Part shown: positions 36,016 to 46,469 of the stretch, piece by piece | How positions within the stretch are numbered: position 1 is the first letter of the stretch | Layout: each line of letters begins with the position of its first letter | Origin: Verrucomicrobiaceae bacterium | GTDB lineage: Bacteria > Verrucomicrobiota > Verrucomicrobiia > Verrucomicrobiales > Akkermansiaceae | Direction of reading: 5' to 3' | Length of the DNA: 64,000 nucleotides | NCBI GenBank assembly: GCA_027486655.1 | Contig: JAIXOR010000070.1 | Span: forward strand, 1 to 64,000 | Made by a program: the position numbers and the translations under genes | The notes under the pieces: model-generated | What the model was told of the DNA's origin: nothing | Seen by the model: only the letters and a program-made list of their open reading frames with translations | Databases searched by the model: none

Positions 36016-36070
36016 TTTCAAGGGATCTGCAACCGGATTGTTTTTGATATCAACCATTGATTGAATTTCG

Positions 36071-36106
36071 GCTCCCGCAATGAATTTCATTGCGGGAGCT
36101 TTTGTT
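36071..36106 (+). terminator. Rho-independent terminator downstream of the beta-barrel gene
   Basis: GCTCCCGCAATGA-att-TCATTGCGGGAGC perfect 13-bp stem followed by ttttgttt. Confidence 0.88.
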
Positions 36107-36146
36107 TCGACTGGAACTCCCTGAAAAATGTGAAAAGCTAAGCCCC

Positions 36147-38327
36147 ATGAACCTCTCGACTCCCCAACAAAACGAGGCCGCCCTGCATGCGGTGGATTAC
36201 TGGCAGGTCATTAAGAATCGATACGGGATCATTCTCCTGACTCTTCTATTGGTGTTCATGACAGCAGCGGTCATCACCTACGTGATGCCGAAGAAGTATG
36301 AGAGCGAGGCGACCATTGAGGTGAAGCCGCGTGTGGCGGGAATGTCTCCACTGGGCAGCACCATGACAGAGACCTCTGGAGCCAACCGGATGACTCCACA
36401 GTTCTTCGGCACGGAATTCGAAAAGATCAAGAGCCGCAATTCCCTCGAGAAGGTGGTTGAGAATCTGGAATTGGTGAACCGTTGGAATGTCGACAAGGAA
36501 GGTGCTCTTGGGATCCTCAAGGGGATTGTCAATACCAACAACATCCGTGGAACCGACCTGATTTCGATCCGTGTTCGCCACACCAACAAGGTGGATGCCC
36601 GCGATATCGCCGAGGAAGTTGCCAAAGCCTACAAAGCCTATCGCGCCGAGATCGAGAGTCGTGAGGCCGAGCGCCAGTTGCACGAGTTGAACAAGGCGGT
36701 CCGTGATCAGGAAGACAAGGTGGAGGAGCGGCGCAAGGTTCTCGCCACCATTGTTCGCACCAAGGGCATCATTTACAAGGGAACCGACTCCTTCTACGGT
36801 CAATCCGGCGTCGACGAGGACCAGGGCGCAAAGAGCGCTCTCCAGACCTACCACGATCTGGAGCAGGAGAAGATGCAGCTCGAGAGCCAGATCACAAGTC
36901 TCCTCAAGTATGACAGCGACCAGTTGATGGTTTACGCCGCGGGTCTGAATCTGCCGGACAACATCATCCGCAATCTTTATCCGCAGTATCTGGATGCCAA
37001 GCGGCAGTTGGATGGCTATCGTATCAACGGCTTGGGTGACAAGCACCCGACCGTGCTTGCCGCCACCGACCAGATCGAGAAGATGAAGCGGCAGCTCGAT
37101 GAGGGGGTTGTCAACCTCCGGGACACTCTCAAGGCGCAGCTTGACCTCGCGACGGATCGCTTGAAGACGGTTGAGGTTCGTAAGGACGAGACCCGTGAGG
37201 AAGCCATCCGCCGTGGCCTCGATGCCCAGGACTATGTGGATGCCAAGCGCGAGTTCGAGACTGACCAGGAACTCCTGCAGACCATGAAGCTCAAGCAGAT
37301 GGGTGAAACCATCTCACGCAAAATCCCGGGCGAAAGTGTGGAAATGCACGACGCTCCGGTGATCTCCAACAGCCCGGTGAGCCCGAATGTGACCTTGAAC
37401 CTGGTCCTGGGTGCCGTGGTCGGCTTGATCTTCGGCGTCGGCATCGCCTTCTTCCTCGAGTATCTCGACACTTCTGTGAAGAGCCTTGAAGATGTGGAGC
37501 GCTATCTCCAAGTGCCGGTCCTCGCCGTCATTCCCAAGGATGTGGGCATCCTGCACAAACAAAGTGGAATGAGTCCCGATGCCGAAGCCTATCGTATTCT
37601 TCGGACCAACATCGAGTTCAATCGCAAGAACCCCGAAGACAATGCCATTACCGTGGTGTCCGGTGGTGCTGGCGAGGGCAAGTCCACCACCTTGGTCAAC
37701 CTGGCGTATATTTGTGCGCAAGGGGGCTATACCACTCTGATGATTGACGCGGACCTTCGCAGGCCGAGGCTTCACACGTTCTTTGACATCAACAATTCCG
37801 TTGGACTCACCAACTATCTGACCACGGAATTGATGCTTGAGGATGTGATTCTCCAGACCCCGGTGGACAACCTCTATTTCATGCCTTCCGGCATTCTCCC
37901 CGCAGATGCGGCCGGCATCCTCAACTCGCGCCGGATGTCCGAGCTGATTCAGGATGTGAAGCAGCGCTTCGACCTGGTGCTTGTCGACAGCCCGCCCATT
38001 CTCGGGGTGAGTGACGCGTCGGTTCTTGCGAGTGAAGTGGACTTGACGATGCTCGTCGTGCAGCACCGCAAGTTGCCACGCAACATGCTCCTTCGCGTCA
38101 AACAGGCGGTGGAGAACGTGGGTGGACACGTGATTGGCGTGGTTCTGAACAATGTGGATGTCCGCAGCGACAGCCAGTATCAATACTACACCAGCTATTA
38201 CACCTACTACGCACCTGCCGAGGCTCAGGTGGGCCCACCAATGGCCGCCGCACAAGCCGGAGCGCCCCAGTCCAAGACGCAGGCTACCGCGGCGCCGCGT
38301 GGTGGAAACGATTCAGAGCTTTATTGA
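36147..38327 (+). CDS. Wzz-domain polysaccharide co-polymerase fused to BY-kinase
   Basis: N-terminal Wzz domain with two TM segments; VVSGGAGEGKSTTLVNLA Walker A, LMIDADLRRPRLH, VLVDSPPILGVSDAS, C-terminal Tyr cluster YQYYTSYYTYY. Confidence 0.93.
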   Translation: MNLSTPQQNEAALHAVDYWQVIKNRYGIILLTLLLVFMTAAVITYVMPKKYESEATIEVKPRVAGMSPLGSTMTETSGANRMTPQFFGTEFEKIKSRNSLEKVVENLELVNRWNVDKEGALGILKGIVNTNNIRGTDLISIRVRHTNKVDARDIAEEVAKAYKAYRAEIESREAERQLHELNKAVRDQEDKVEERRKVLATIVRTKGIIYKGTDSFYGQSGVDEDQGAKSALQTYHDLEQEKMQLESQITSLLKYDSDQLMVYAAGLNLPDNIIRNLYPQYLDAKRQLDGYRINGLGDKHPTVLAATDQIEKMKRQLDEGVVNLRDTLKAQLDLATDRLKTVEVRKDETREEAIRRGLDAQDYVDAKREFETDQELLQTMKLKQMGETISRKIPGESVEMHDAPVISNSPVSPNVTLNLVLGAVVGLIFGVGIAFFLEYLDTSVKSLEDVERYLQVPVLAVIPKDVGILHKQSGMSPDAEAYRILRTNIEFNRKNPEDNAITVVSGGAGEGKSTTLVNLAYICAQGGYTTLMIDADLRRPRLHTFFDINNSVGLTNYLTTELMLEDVILQTPVDNLYFMPSGILPADAAGILNSRRMSELIQDVKQRFDLVLVDSPPILGVSDASVLASEVDLTMLVVQHRKLPRNMLLRVKQAVENVGGHVIGVVLNNVDVRSDSQYQYYTSYYTYYAPAEAQVGPPMAAAQAGAPQSKTQATAAPRGGNDSELY

Positions 38328-38347
38328 ATTCCAACCCGTTCGCAGTC

Positions 38348-38911
38348 ATGACACCTTCAAGAATCCTATCGTGCATCTTGGCCTTGATTTGCATCAGCGT
38401 TTCGGCCTTCGGGCAGATTCAGCCTGGCAGGGCCATTCAGGTTTCGATCAACGGCGTTCCTCCAGAGGAGAAAGGCCGATTTGATCCCATTTATCCGGTT
38501 TCGGAGTCCGGGACGATCAACATGCCCTTTATCGGTCCGGTGCGTGCCGCTGGTCTGCGCGCGGAGCAGCTTGCTTCGAGCCTTGAAGCCCGATACAAGG
38601 CCGCGGGCATCTACACCAACCCCACCTTCCAAGTCATCGATTCGAGTGCGAAACGTCTCGAAGAACAGGTGGTTGTGGTCGGTGGGCAAGTTCGTGGTCC
38701 GGGGCCGAAGCCCTACAATCGGACGCTTACTCTCTGGCAGGCAATCCAAGCCGCTGGTGGTCCCACCGAGTTCGGCAGCATGAAGCGGGTGAAGCTGATG
38801 AGGCGCGGAAACGTGAAGCAATATGATGTCACCAAGCCCCAGTTCATGCAGATCCCTCTGGAGCCGGATGATACCATCGAGGTTCCCCAGAAGACCATCA
38901 CCGGTCAGTGA
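38348..38911 (+). CDS. polysaccharide export (Wza/SLBB-type) protein, short form
   Basis: Signal peptide; PGRAIQVSINGVPPEEKGRFDPIYPVSESGTINMPFIGPVRAAGLRAEQLASSLEARYKAAGIYTNPTFQV; SLBB-like VVVGGQVRGPGPKPYNRTLTLWQAIQAAGG. Confidence 0.85.
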   Translation: MTPSRILSCILALICISVSAFGQIQPGRAIQVSINGVPPEEKGRFDPIYPVSESGTINMPFIGPVRAAGLRAEQLASSLEARYKAAGIYTNPTFQVIDSSAKRLEEQVVVVGGQVRGPGPKPYNRTLTLWQAIQAAGGPTEFGSMKRVKLMRRGNVKQYDVTKPQFMQIPLEPDDTIEVPQKTITGQ

Positions 38912-38954
38912 GGAGCGGATCGGATTTCTTTCCCGCCAACGCCAGTCAGGCAGG

Positions 38955-39653
38955 ATGAATACCTTGCGTTCACTCCTTGGTTCCACGCTCTTGATCGCGG
39001 GCTTGGGTCAGGTGGTGTTTGCCGAGGAGGTGCCTGCCGCGATACTTGAGCGCCTGGTTTCGGATGATTTCCGCGTTCGTGAGGCTGCCTCCGCCGATTT
39101 AGTGGCTTGGTCGCGGGCTCGGAGTGAAGTGGCGATGGATGAGTTGTTCGAGCTTTCCCGCTCGGCCACCGACCCTGAGGCGCGTGAGCGTTGTCTCTCC
39201 GCGCTGAGGGTGTTGGTCGGTGATCTCTACCTCAAGGAGGGGGAGGGCTACATAGGCATCCGCATGCAGGATGAATTTGCCAACGTCCCCGACGATCCCC
39301 GGCCCCGGGGAGTGATCCGGGTCATTCAGGTGGTCGAGGACTCGGCGGCCGATCTTGCCGGGCTCCGCCTCAACGATCTGATTGCCGGCCTGAATGGAAC
39401 GATCTGGCACGAGGGGCAGGTTTCCATTCCGTTCGGCGAAAAAATCCGCCAATTCAAGCCCGGCGATGAAGTTCTTCTCAAGGTGCTTCGGGAAGGCCGG
39501 TTGATTGACATTAAGGTGAAACTGGGTCGTCGTCCCGCTTTTGCCGACCGGATGTTCTTCACGGAGTCCGAGGAGGACATGAAGGCTGCCGAGGAAGCCG
39601 CCAAGGAGGGGTATTTCCGCCGCTGGCTGGACCGCAAAAAGGCCTCCAAGTGA
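38955..39653 (+). CDS. secreted PDZ-domain protein
   Basis: Signal peptide; GYIGIRMQDE...VIQVVEDSAADLAGLRLNDLIAGLNG...FKPGDEVLLKVLREGRLIDIKVKLGRRP PDZ fold. Confidence 0.8.
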   Translation: MNTLRSLLGSTLLIAGLGQVVFAEEVPAAILERLVSDDFRVREAASADLVAWSRARSEVAMDELFELSRSATDPEARERCLSALRVLVGDLYLKEGEGYIGIRMQDEFANVPDDPRPRGVIRVIQVVEDSAADLAGLRLNDLIAGLNGTIWHEGQVSIPFGEKIRQFKPGDEVLLKVLREGRLIDIKVKLGRRPAFADRMFFTESEEDMKAAEEAAKEGYFRRWLDRKKASK

Positions 39654-39740
39654 GATTTGACAGGCGCTTTTGGTGGTCGACATTGGCGAGCGAGTCTGCA
39701 ATCGTTTGAAAAATCCGAATTTCACCCGCGTTTGATCTCC

Positions 39741-41981
39741 ATGTCCCGTTCCTTGCTCAATCGAGCCGCCTCGCTGTTCGCGTTTTGTGCCCTGACCTGT
39801 TCTGCGGTCGCCCAGCAGGCCGACTTCAACGAGGTGGGTCGCCAGATGGCGATCATGCTTCAGAACAGCCATTTCGCCCGCCTTCCTTTCAACGAGGAAT
39901 TGAGCCGCAGGTTTCTGGATGACTACCTGAAGGACCTCGACTTCCAGCGCCTTTACTTCACCCAGCAGGATGTGGATCGATTTTCCGCGGATTACGGATC
40001 GAACCTCCACAATCTGCTTCTTCAAGGCAAGTGCATGGCTGCTGCCACGGATATCTACAGGGTGTTTGAAAAGCGCGTGGAGCAAAGAGTGGCGCAAACC
40101 GAGAAGCTTCTTCACGGCGAGGAGTTTGACTTCGCCGCTGAGGAAACGGTGATGATGAGCCGCAAGAATGCGCCCTGGCCAAAGGACGATAAAGACGCCA
40201 CGGAGCTTTGGCGGATGCAGATCAAGGAAGCGGTGCTTGGCGAGGTCCTGCGCCGCGAGATGCTTTCAAAGCTTGCCAAGGAGCAGGGCAAGCCAGACCC
40301 GGGCAGTGATGATCGCAATCCCAAGGACAAGGTTTCTCTACGCTACAAGCGTTTCCTTGCGAGTGTGAAGGATGTGGATGAGGAGGAAATTGCGAATTAC
40401 TTCCTGAGTTCGGTGGCCCGCTCGTATGATCCTCATACGGACTACATGAGTTTCCGTGAAATGAACCGTTTCAAAGACGGCATGAAGAACGAGCTCGTTG
40501 GCATCGGTGCCTTGCTTCAAGGCGAGGAGGATGGTGCCACCAAGATCATGGGCATCGTCGTCGGTGGACCTGCGGACCGCGAAGGCACGCTGCGGCTCAA
40601 CGACCGCGTCGTGGCGGTGGATACTCTCAACACCGGGAAACCGGAGGACATGACCGACATCATGTTCATGAAAATCGACAAGGTCGTGGACCTGATTCGC
40701 GGCAAGGAAGGCACCTCCGTGGCACTCAAGGTGGAGCCGGCGGGCGGCCCCGCAGGCGAGACCCGGATCGTGGTGATCGAGCGGGGCAAGGTCGAGATGA
40801 AGGATGAGCAGGCGAGTGGCGAACTCATCGAGATGAAGGATGGAAAGAACGGCTCGAAGCGTCTCGGGGTGATCACCCTGCCGTCCTTCTATGCGGACTT
40901 CGAGGAAGGCAAGGTTCGTTGCTCGGTCGATGTCGAGCGGATCCTCAAGCGTTTGGTGGAGGAGAAAATCGACGGATTGATCCTCGACCTCCGCAACAAT
41001 GGCGGTGGGTCTCTCGAGGAGGTTCGGCGGATGACCGGCTTCTTCATCGACCGCGGTCCGGTGGTTCAGGTCAAGAACACGCTGGGTCAGGTCCAGGTGA
41101 AGGATTCGGAAAATGGCAAACCGATCTACGGTGGCCCGATGGTGGTGGTGACGGACAAGAGCAGCGCATCTGCCAGTGAGATCCTTGCGGGAGCCCTTCA
41201 GGATTACGGTCGGGCTGTGGTGGTCGGTGAGTCCTCCACCTTTGGAAAAGGCACGGTTCAGCAGCCGATGGATATCGGCCGCATGCTTCCCTTGTTCGCC
41301 GTTCGCAACCGTGCGGGATTTCTCAAGGTGACGATTCAGAAGTTCTACCGTCCCTCCGGTTCTTCCACCCAGATGGATGGCGTGGAGTCCGATTTGAAGC
41401 TACCCAGCGTGAGTGACGCGCTTGAGATGGGGGAAGCGTATCTGGACAATTCGCTTCCGCATGACCGGATCCGCAGGGCTCCGGATTTCAAGCCGTTGGA
41501 GGCGCAGAATCTGTTCATTCCCCGCTTGAAGGAGTTGAGCCAGCAACGGATTAACGGAAGCAAGGATTTCACCTACGTGATCGAGGATGTGCTGAAGGCC
41601 AAGGAGCGCATCAAGGCCAATGTGGTTTCGTTGAACAAGGACAAGCGTAAAGCGGATCTTGCCGACTCGGACACCCAGCAGAAGAAGCGCAATGAGGAGC
41701 GGCGGGAGCGTTTCCAGAAGATGGCGCAACAGGACAAGGAGACTCTCAAGTTTTTCAAGATCACTCTCGAAGATCTGGAGAAGGGTGCGGACCTCAAGTC
41801 CTACGATCCGGCCGATGAGAGCGGGGAGTTCATGCGCAGGGCCAAGGATGAAACCGAGGATCTGGATGAGACTCCGAAGTGGCCTACCGGCCTGGATCCG
41901 GTCAAGCGTGAGTCGCTCTTTGTTCTCAAAGACCTGGTGGGTCTAACGGAAAGTGCTAGGATGGCCGGAGTCATCAAGTGA
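39741..41981 (+). CDS. carboxy-terminal processing (tail-specific) protease
   Basis: PDZ plus S41 peptidase: LILDLRNNGGGSLEEV, VVTDKSSASASEILAGALQDYGRAVVVGESSTFGKGTVQ with Ser/Lys dyad. Confidence 0.93.
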   Translation: MSRSLLNRAASLFAFCALTCSAVAQQADFNEVGRQMAIMLQNSHFARLPFNEELSRRFLDDYLKDLDFQRLYFTQQDVDRFSADYGSNLHNLLLQGKCMAAATDIYRVFEKRVEQRVAQTEKLLHGEEFDFAAEETVMMSRKNAPWPKDDKDATELWRMQIKEAVLGEVLRREMLSKLAKEQGKPDPGSDDRNPKDKVSLRYKRFLASVKDVDEEEIANYFLSSVARSYDPHTDYMSFREMNRFKDGMKNELVGIGALLQGEEDGATKIMGIVVGGPADREGTLRLNDRVVAVDTLNTGKPEDMTDIMFMKIDKVVDLIRGKEGTSVALKVEPAGGPAGETRIVVIERGKVEMKDEQASGELIEMKDGKNGSKRLGVITLPSFYADFEEGKVRCSVDVERILKRLVEEKIDGLILDLRNNGGGSLEEVRRMTGFFIDRGPVVQVKNTLGQVQVKDSENGKPIYGGPMVVVTDKSSASASEILAGALQDYGRAVVVGESSTFGKGTVQQPMDIGRMLPLFAVRNRAGFLKVTIQKFYRPSGSSTQMDGVESDLKLPSVSDALEMGEAYLDNSLPHDRIRRAPDFKPLEAQNLFIPRLKELSQQRINGSKDFTYVIEDVLKAKERIKANVVSLNKDKRKADLADSDTQQKKRNEERRERFQKMAQQDKETLKFFKITLEDLEKGADLKSYDPADESGEFMRRAKDETEDLDETPKWPTGLDPVKRESLFVLKDLVGLTESARMAGVIK

Positions 41982-42001
41982 CGGGGGACGGGCCAGGCTT
42001 C

Positions 42002-42709
42002 ATGTCGGAACTATCCGCCAACCTTGCGGAAATCGAGGCTCGCATTCATGCCGCCTGCGACCGGTCGCATCGGGACCGGTCCTCGGTCGAACTGATCGCC
42101 GTATCGAAGACGTTTCCGGTTGAATCCATCCGCGAGGTGGCGGCTGGCGGACATCGGGTTTTTGGCGAAAGCCGCTTGCAGGAGGCCGAGCTAAAGATTC
42201 CGGATCTGCCTTCCGGGTTGATCTGGCATTTCATCGGCAGGCTTCAGCGCAACAAGGTGCGCCGGATTCTTCCGCTCTTTCCGGTGATTCATGCGGTGGA
42301 TTCCCTTCGCCTCGCCGATTACATGGATGGGGTTGCGGGGGAATTGGGGCTTTTTCCCAAGGTTTTTCTCCAGGTCAACCTCGCGGGTGAGGACTCCAAG
42401 GGCGGCTTTGATCCGGCATTGTTGCGGGAGCAGGTGGATGAACTGATGGCTCTCCAAAGGGTTGAAGTCATCGGCCTTATGTCCATCCCGCCCGCGGTGG
42501 AGGATCCCGAACTATCGAGACCGTGGTTTGTCCAGCTCCGTGAACTGCGGGACGAGTTGGAATCCCGGGCGGGGGTGGCGATACCAGCCTTGAGCATGGG
42601 CATGAGCGGTGACTTCGAAGTGGCGATCGAGGAGGGGGCCACTCACGTCCGGGTGGGATCTTCCATTTTCGGAAAACGTGCGTATCGGGTCGACGGCGAG
42701 CTGGGTTGA
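42002..42709 (+). CDS. YggS-family pyridoxal-phosphate homeostasis protein
   Basis: VELIAVSKTFPVESIREVAAGGHRVFGESRLQEAELKIPDLPSGLIWHFIGRLQRNKVR, LSMGMSGDFEVAIEEGATHVRVGSSIFGKR. Confidence 0.95.
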   Translation: MSELSANLAEIEARIHAACDRSHRDRSSVELIAVSKTFPVESIREVAAGGHRVFGESRLQEAELKIPDLPSGLIWHFIGRLQRNKVRRILPLFPVIHAVDSLRLADYMDGVAGELGLFPKVFLQVNLAGEDSKGGFDPALLREQVDELMALQRVEVIGLMSIPPAVEDPELSRPWFVQLRELRDELESRAGVAIPALSMGMSGDFEVAIEEGATHVRVGSSIFGKRAYRVDGELG

Positions 42710-42724
42710 GTGCACGATCCCGAC

Positions 42725-43036
42725 ATGCCAAACGGGATTGAGAACGCGGCCGTGATCGGTGAAGAGTTCGCGCTGGTGTTTTCCGACGGAGCGGAAGTCT
42801 ATCTCCCTCTGCCGATGCTCAGGCGCGCCTGCCCTTGCGCAGTCTGTCAGGGGGAACCGGATGCCCTCGGGAGGGTTGTCCGGCCGAAAGTCGAGTATGG
42901 ACCGAAGTCGTTCGGTCTCCTCCGTTTCCAGCAGGTCGGGGGCTATGCAATCCAGTTTTTCTGGGCGGACGGGCATTCCTCGGGCATTCACACCTTCGAC
43001 TATCTGCGCCGCCTATCGGAGATGACCCCGGGGTGA
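42725..43036 (+). CDS. DUF971 (gamma-butyrobetaine hydroxylase-like N-terminal) protein
   Basis: LVFSDGAEVYLPLPMLRRACPCAVCQGE, VGGYAIQFFWADGHSSGIHTFDYLRRL. Confidence 0.9.
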   Translation: MPNGIENAAVIGEEFALVFSDGAEVYLPLPMLRRACPCAVCQGEPDALGRVVRPKVEYGPKSFGLLRFQQVGGYAIQFFWADGHSSGIHTFDYLRRLSEMTPG

Positions 43037-43060
43037 TGATTTCCAGCTTCAAGCCAATCC

Positions 43061-45112
43061 GTGATTTCCAGCGATTCCGAGCTCCAGACGGTCGGGTTTC
43101 TTTCCCAGAAGGAAGCCGCATCGCTCGCTGAAGCGGGGTTTCCGACCGTGGGCAGCCTGTTGGAGCATTTGCCCAAAAGGCACGAGGATCGCAGGCGCTT
43201 CGACTCGTTTCCCAACCAGCCGACCTCGGCACCGGTGTCTCTGAAGGGCATGGTGGTTGATTGCTCACGCAAGGGCTTCGGCAAGGGGAGGGGTTTCTTT
43301 GAAGCGGTCTTGATGGATGGCAGTGGCGGATTGTTTGGTTCCGGCAAGATCACCTGCCGATGGTTCAACATGCCGTTCCTGCATCGCTATCTGGCCGCTG
43401 GCCAGGAGTTGGTGGTGTATGGCAAGGTGAAGGATCTTGCAGGGCGGCTGGTGATCGATCATCCGGAATTCGAGGTGCTGCGAGAGGACGCGTCTGGGGA
43501 GGGAGCCATCCATGTCGACCGAATCGTTCCAATCTATCGCAATGTTTCCGGAATTTCCCAAAGGCAGCTTCGCGAAATTCTCTATCAATTGGTCTGCGGC
43601 GATGGGACCCACATTCCCGATGGAGTCCTGAGTCATGCCACGAGCCGTCGCGATATCCTGAAAAGCGCCCACTTCCCGGATACGTTGGAAGCGGCGGCCC
43701 GGGCCCGGCGCTGCCTCGCTCTTGAGGAGTTTTTTGCGATCCAGCTCAATGCGGCATGGCGGAAGGCGCGGCATCGGAGGCTGGACGGCCGTGTTCTCGG
43801 TCGCAAGACCACCTTGCTCACCGAGTTTTACCAAAGTCTTCCGTTTGACCTGACTGAGGCGCAGAAGCGCGCCATCCGGGAGATTATTGGCGACATGAGG
43901 ACGCCGGCGCCGATGAACCGGCTCCTGCAGGGAGATGTGGGTGCGGGTAAAACCTTCGTAGCGATGGCGGCGATGCTTCTCGCGGTGGATTCCGGCTGTC
44001 AGGCCGCTTTGATGGCTCCAACACAAATTCTTGCGGAACAGCATTACCTCACCTTCCGGCGATGGTTGGAACCGCTCGGCCTGCGGATCGCGCTCAAGAC
44101 CGCCAACCGGGACGAGTCGTGCGGCACCGAAGCCGATTCGGAAGCCGCCATGATCATCGGCACCCATGCCTTGCTTCATCAGGAAGGAGCGTTCCGTGAT
44201 CTGGGATTCATCGTTATCGATGAGCAGCACAAGTTCGGAGTGGACCAGCGGGCGGGGCTCATTCGCAGAGGGACCTTGCCGGATGTTCTGGTCATGACCG
44301 CAACGCCGATCCCTCGGACCCTGGCGATGACGGTCTATGGCGACATGGATGTCTCGGTGCTCGACGAAAAGCCCCCGGGGCGCGGCAAGGTGGTCACCGC
44401 GGTGCGCGCGGGTGCGAAGCAGAAGGACATCACGGATTTCGTGAAAACGAAGCTCGATGAGGGACGTCAGGTGTATCTGGTGTATCCGCTGGTCGAGGAG
44501 AGCGAGTCCCTGAAGGCGGAATCCGCAGTGGCGGCCCACGCGAAATGGACCAAGCGGCTTTCCAAGTTCGAGGTGGGTTTGCTTCACGGCAAACTGAAAC
44601 CAGAGGAGAAGGAGGCGGTCATGGAGGGATTCCGGTCGGGACGCATCCATGTGCTGGTTGCCACCACGGTCATCGAGGTGGGTGTGGATGTTCCGAATGC
44701 CACGGTGATGATCCTGCATCATGCGGAGCGCTTCGGGCTCGCGCAGATCCACCAGCTCCGGGGAAGAATCGGCCGCGGTGGTCACAAGGGCTACTGCATC
44801 CTGCTGACGGAGGGGGCCAACCCGGAATCGGTCGAGAAGCTTTCGGTCCTTGAAAAAAGTGCGGACGGTTTTGTCATCGCCGAAGAGGACCTGCGGCTCC
44901 GCGGGCCTGGGGATGTTCTGGGAACCGCGCAGAGCGGGATGGCTGAGTTCCGGTTCGTTGATTTTTTGTCGGATGTTGCGCTGCTCAAGGAGGCTCGATC
45001 TCTGGCGGATCGGATTCTGGATGAGGACCCCGACCTGTCCGGCCGCCATGCAGATTGCCGGCCCTTGATTCTCGATCCCGCCTGGTCCGCGGGGGCGACC
45101 GCTTCGATCTGA
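43061..45112 (+). CDS. recG: ATP-dependent DNA helicase RecG
   Basis: LLQGDVGAGKTFVAMAAMLLAV, MAPTQILAEQHY, IDEQHKFGVDQR, TATPIPRTLAMTVYGDMDVSVLDEKPPGR, HQLRGRIGRG. Confidence 0.96.
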   Translation: MISSDSELQTVGFLSQKEAASLAEAGFPTVGSLLEHLPKRHEDRRRFDSFPNQPTSAPVSLKGMVVDCSRKGFGKGRGFFEAVLMDGSGGLFGSGKITCRWFNMPFLHRYLAAGQELVVYGKVKDLAGRLVIDHPEFEVLREDASGEGAIHVDRIVPIYRNVSGISQRQLREILYQLVCGDGTHIPDGVLSHATSRRDILKSAHFPDTLEAAARARRCLALEEFFAIQLNAAWRKARHRRLDGRVLGRKTTLLTEFYQSLPFDLTEAQKRAIREIIGDMRTPAPMNRLLQGDVGAGKTFVAMAAMLLAVDSGCQAALMAPTQILAEQHYLTFRRWLEPLGLRIALKTANRDESCGTEADSEAAMIIGTHALLHQEGAFRDLGFIVIDEQHKFGVDQRAGLIRRGTLPDVLVMTATPIPRTLAMTVYGDMDVSVLDEKPPGRGKVVTAVRAGAKQKDITDFVKTKLDEGRQVYLVYPLVEESESLKAESAVAAHAKWTKRLSKFEVGLLHGKLKPEEKEAVMEGFRSGRIHVLVATTVIEVGVDVPNATVMILHHAERFGLAQIHQLRGRIGRGGHKGYCILLTEGANPESVEKLSVLEKSADGFVIAEEDLRLRGPGDVLGTAQSGMAEFRFVDFLSDVALLKEARSLADRILDEDPDLSGRHADCRPLILDPAWSAGATASI

Positions 45113-45189
45113 GCCGCCCCATTTGATGGGTGGGTGTCACGCCCGCCTTGCCATGGTGCTCCGGGTGCGTATCGTCGCGGCTTGCTCCC

Positions 45190-46392
45190 ATGACGCCGTT
45201 TCTGAGAAAAATCCTCGGGATGAACTGGGTGCTCGTGCTGGTGATGTACGGGCTCCTGATTTTCGGCGTTTTCATGATCGAGAGCGCAGCCCGCCATCTT
45301 CCGGTTTCCAAGGAGGTTCTCGGGCAGTTTGGCAGCGCGGGGGCTTATTATGCGTGGATGCAGAAGCGGTGGATTCTGATCGGCAGTGTGGCTTACTTCG
45401 GGGCGGCGTTCATCGACTACCGCTGGATCCGCTGGCTGGGCATACCGTTTTATCTGGTGAGCATGGCGATGATGGTGCTTGCGATGCAGCAGGATGACTC
45501 GGTTCACCGTCTCAGCCTGTTCGGGCTGACCTTTCAGCCGGCTCAGCTCGGGATTTCTTCGGGAATTCTCCTGATTTCCTGGTTGGTCCAGGATCTGCCG
45601 AAGCTGCACCGCTGGTTTGGCGCGCCGTTCATGCGCATCGCCCTCATCGGGGTGATTGCGGCGGTCCCATTTCTGATGGTGATGAAAATGGGGGACATGG
45701 GGTCGGCGCTGGTATGGATACCGGTTTCGATCGTGGCCTTGCTGATTGGCGGGGCCCCATTCCGATACCTGTCGTTCATGGGGCTGATCGGAGCTGGGAT
45801 GATCCCTCTGTTGTATTTCATCGCGCTGCCCCTGGTTTCGGAGCGGGGGCCTCAACGCATTGATACCTGGCTGAGGATGATGAGGGGGCAGGAGGTCAAT
45901 ATCGCCGACGAGGGCTACGCTCCTCACAATATCTCGATGGCGGTCGGCAAGGCCGGTTGGAAGGGGGTAGGTTGGAAGGCGACTGCGGAAGAGGGTTCCC
46001 TCCACGCAAAGGCTTTCATTCCGAAGGATACCGCGCACAACGACTACATTTTCGCCGTGATTGCCGAAGAACTGGGCTTCCGCGGCAGTCTTCTTCTGCT
46101 TTCCGCCTTCACCCTCCTGCTGATCCAGGGCTTGTTCATCGCGTTTTACAGCAGGGACGTTTGCGGCCGCTTGCTGGTGAGCCTGGTGGTTGCCCTGTTT
46201 TTCGCGCATGTGTTCGAGAGCATCGGCATGTGCGTCCTGCTGATGCCGATCACCGGCATTCCGCTGCCTCTGGTCAGCTACTCAGGCACCTTCGTGGTGA
46301 TCTGCATGATGCTGCTCGGCTTGGTGCAGAGTGTTTGGATCCACCGCCATGTGAAGCCCGTTGCGGCGGAAAAGCCTGCTGCGGAGGCCTGA
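45190..46392 (+). CDS. rodA: FtsW/RodA/SpoVE family rod-shape protein
   Basis: Multiple TM; AFIPKDTAHNDYIFAVIAEELGFRGS, MPITGIPLPLVSYSGTFVV. Confidence 0.88.
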   Translation: MTPFLRKILGMNWVLVLVMYGLLIFGVFMIESAARHLPVSKEVLGQFGSAGAYYAWMQKRWILIGSVAYFGAAFIDYRWIRWLGIPFYLVSMAMMVLAMQQDDSVHRLSLFGLTFQPAQLGISSGILLISWLVQDLPKLHRWFGAPFMRIALIGVIAAVPFLMVMKMGDMGSALVWIPVSIVALLIGGAPFRYLSFMGLIGAGMIPLLYFIALPLVSERGPQRIDTWLRMMRGQEVNIADEGYAPHNISMAVGKAGWKGVGWKATAEEGSLHAKAFIPKDTAHNDYIFAVIAEELGFRGSLLLLSAFTLLLIQGLFIAFYSRDVCGRLLVSLVVALFFAHVFESIGMCVLLMPITGIPLPLVSYSGTFVVICMMLLGLVQSVWIHRHVKPVAAEKPAAEA

Positions 46393-46469
46393 ATCGGGTC
46401 CAAGGGCGTCCGAGGGTTCGTTTTTCAAGGCTTGCCCCGGCCCGGGGAGGGGGATAAACGCCCCTCGTC

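Noticed and set aside
43265-46209. Minus-strand ORFs 43265..45049 and 44791..46209
   Set aside because: Antisense to recG and rodA; low-complexity shadow composition.
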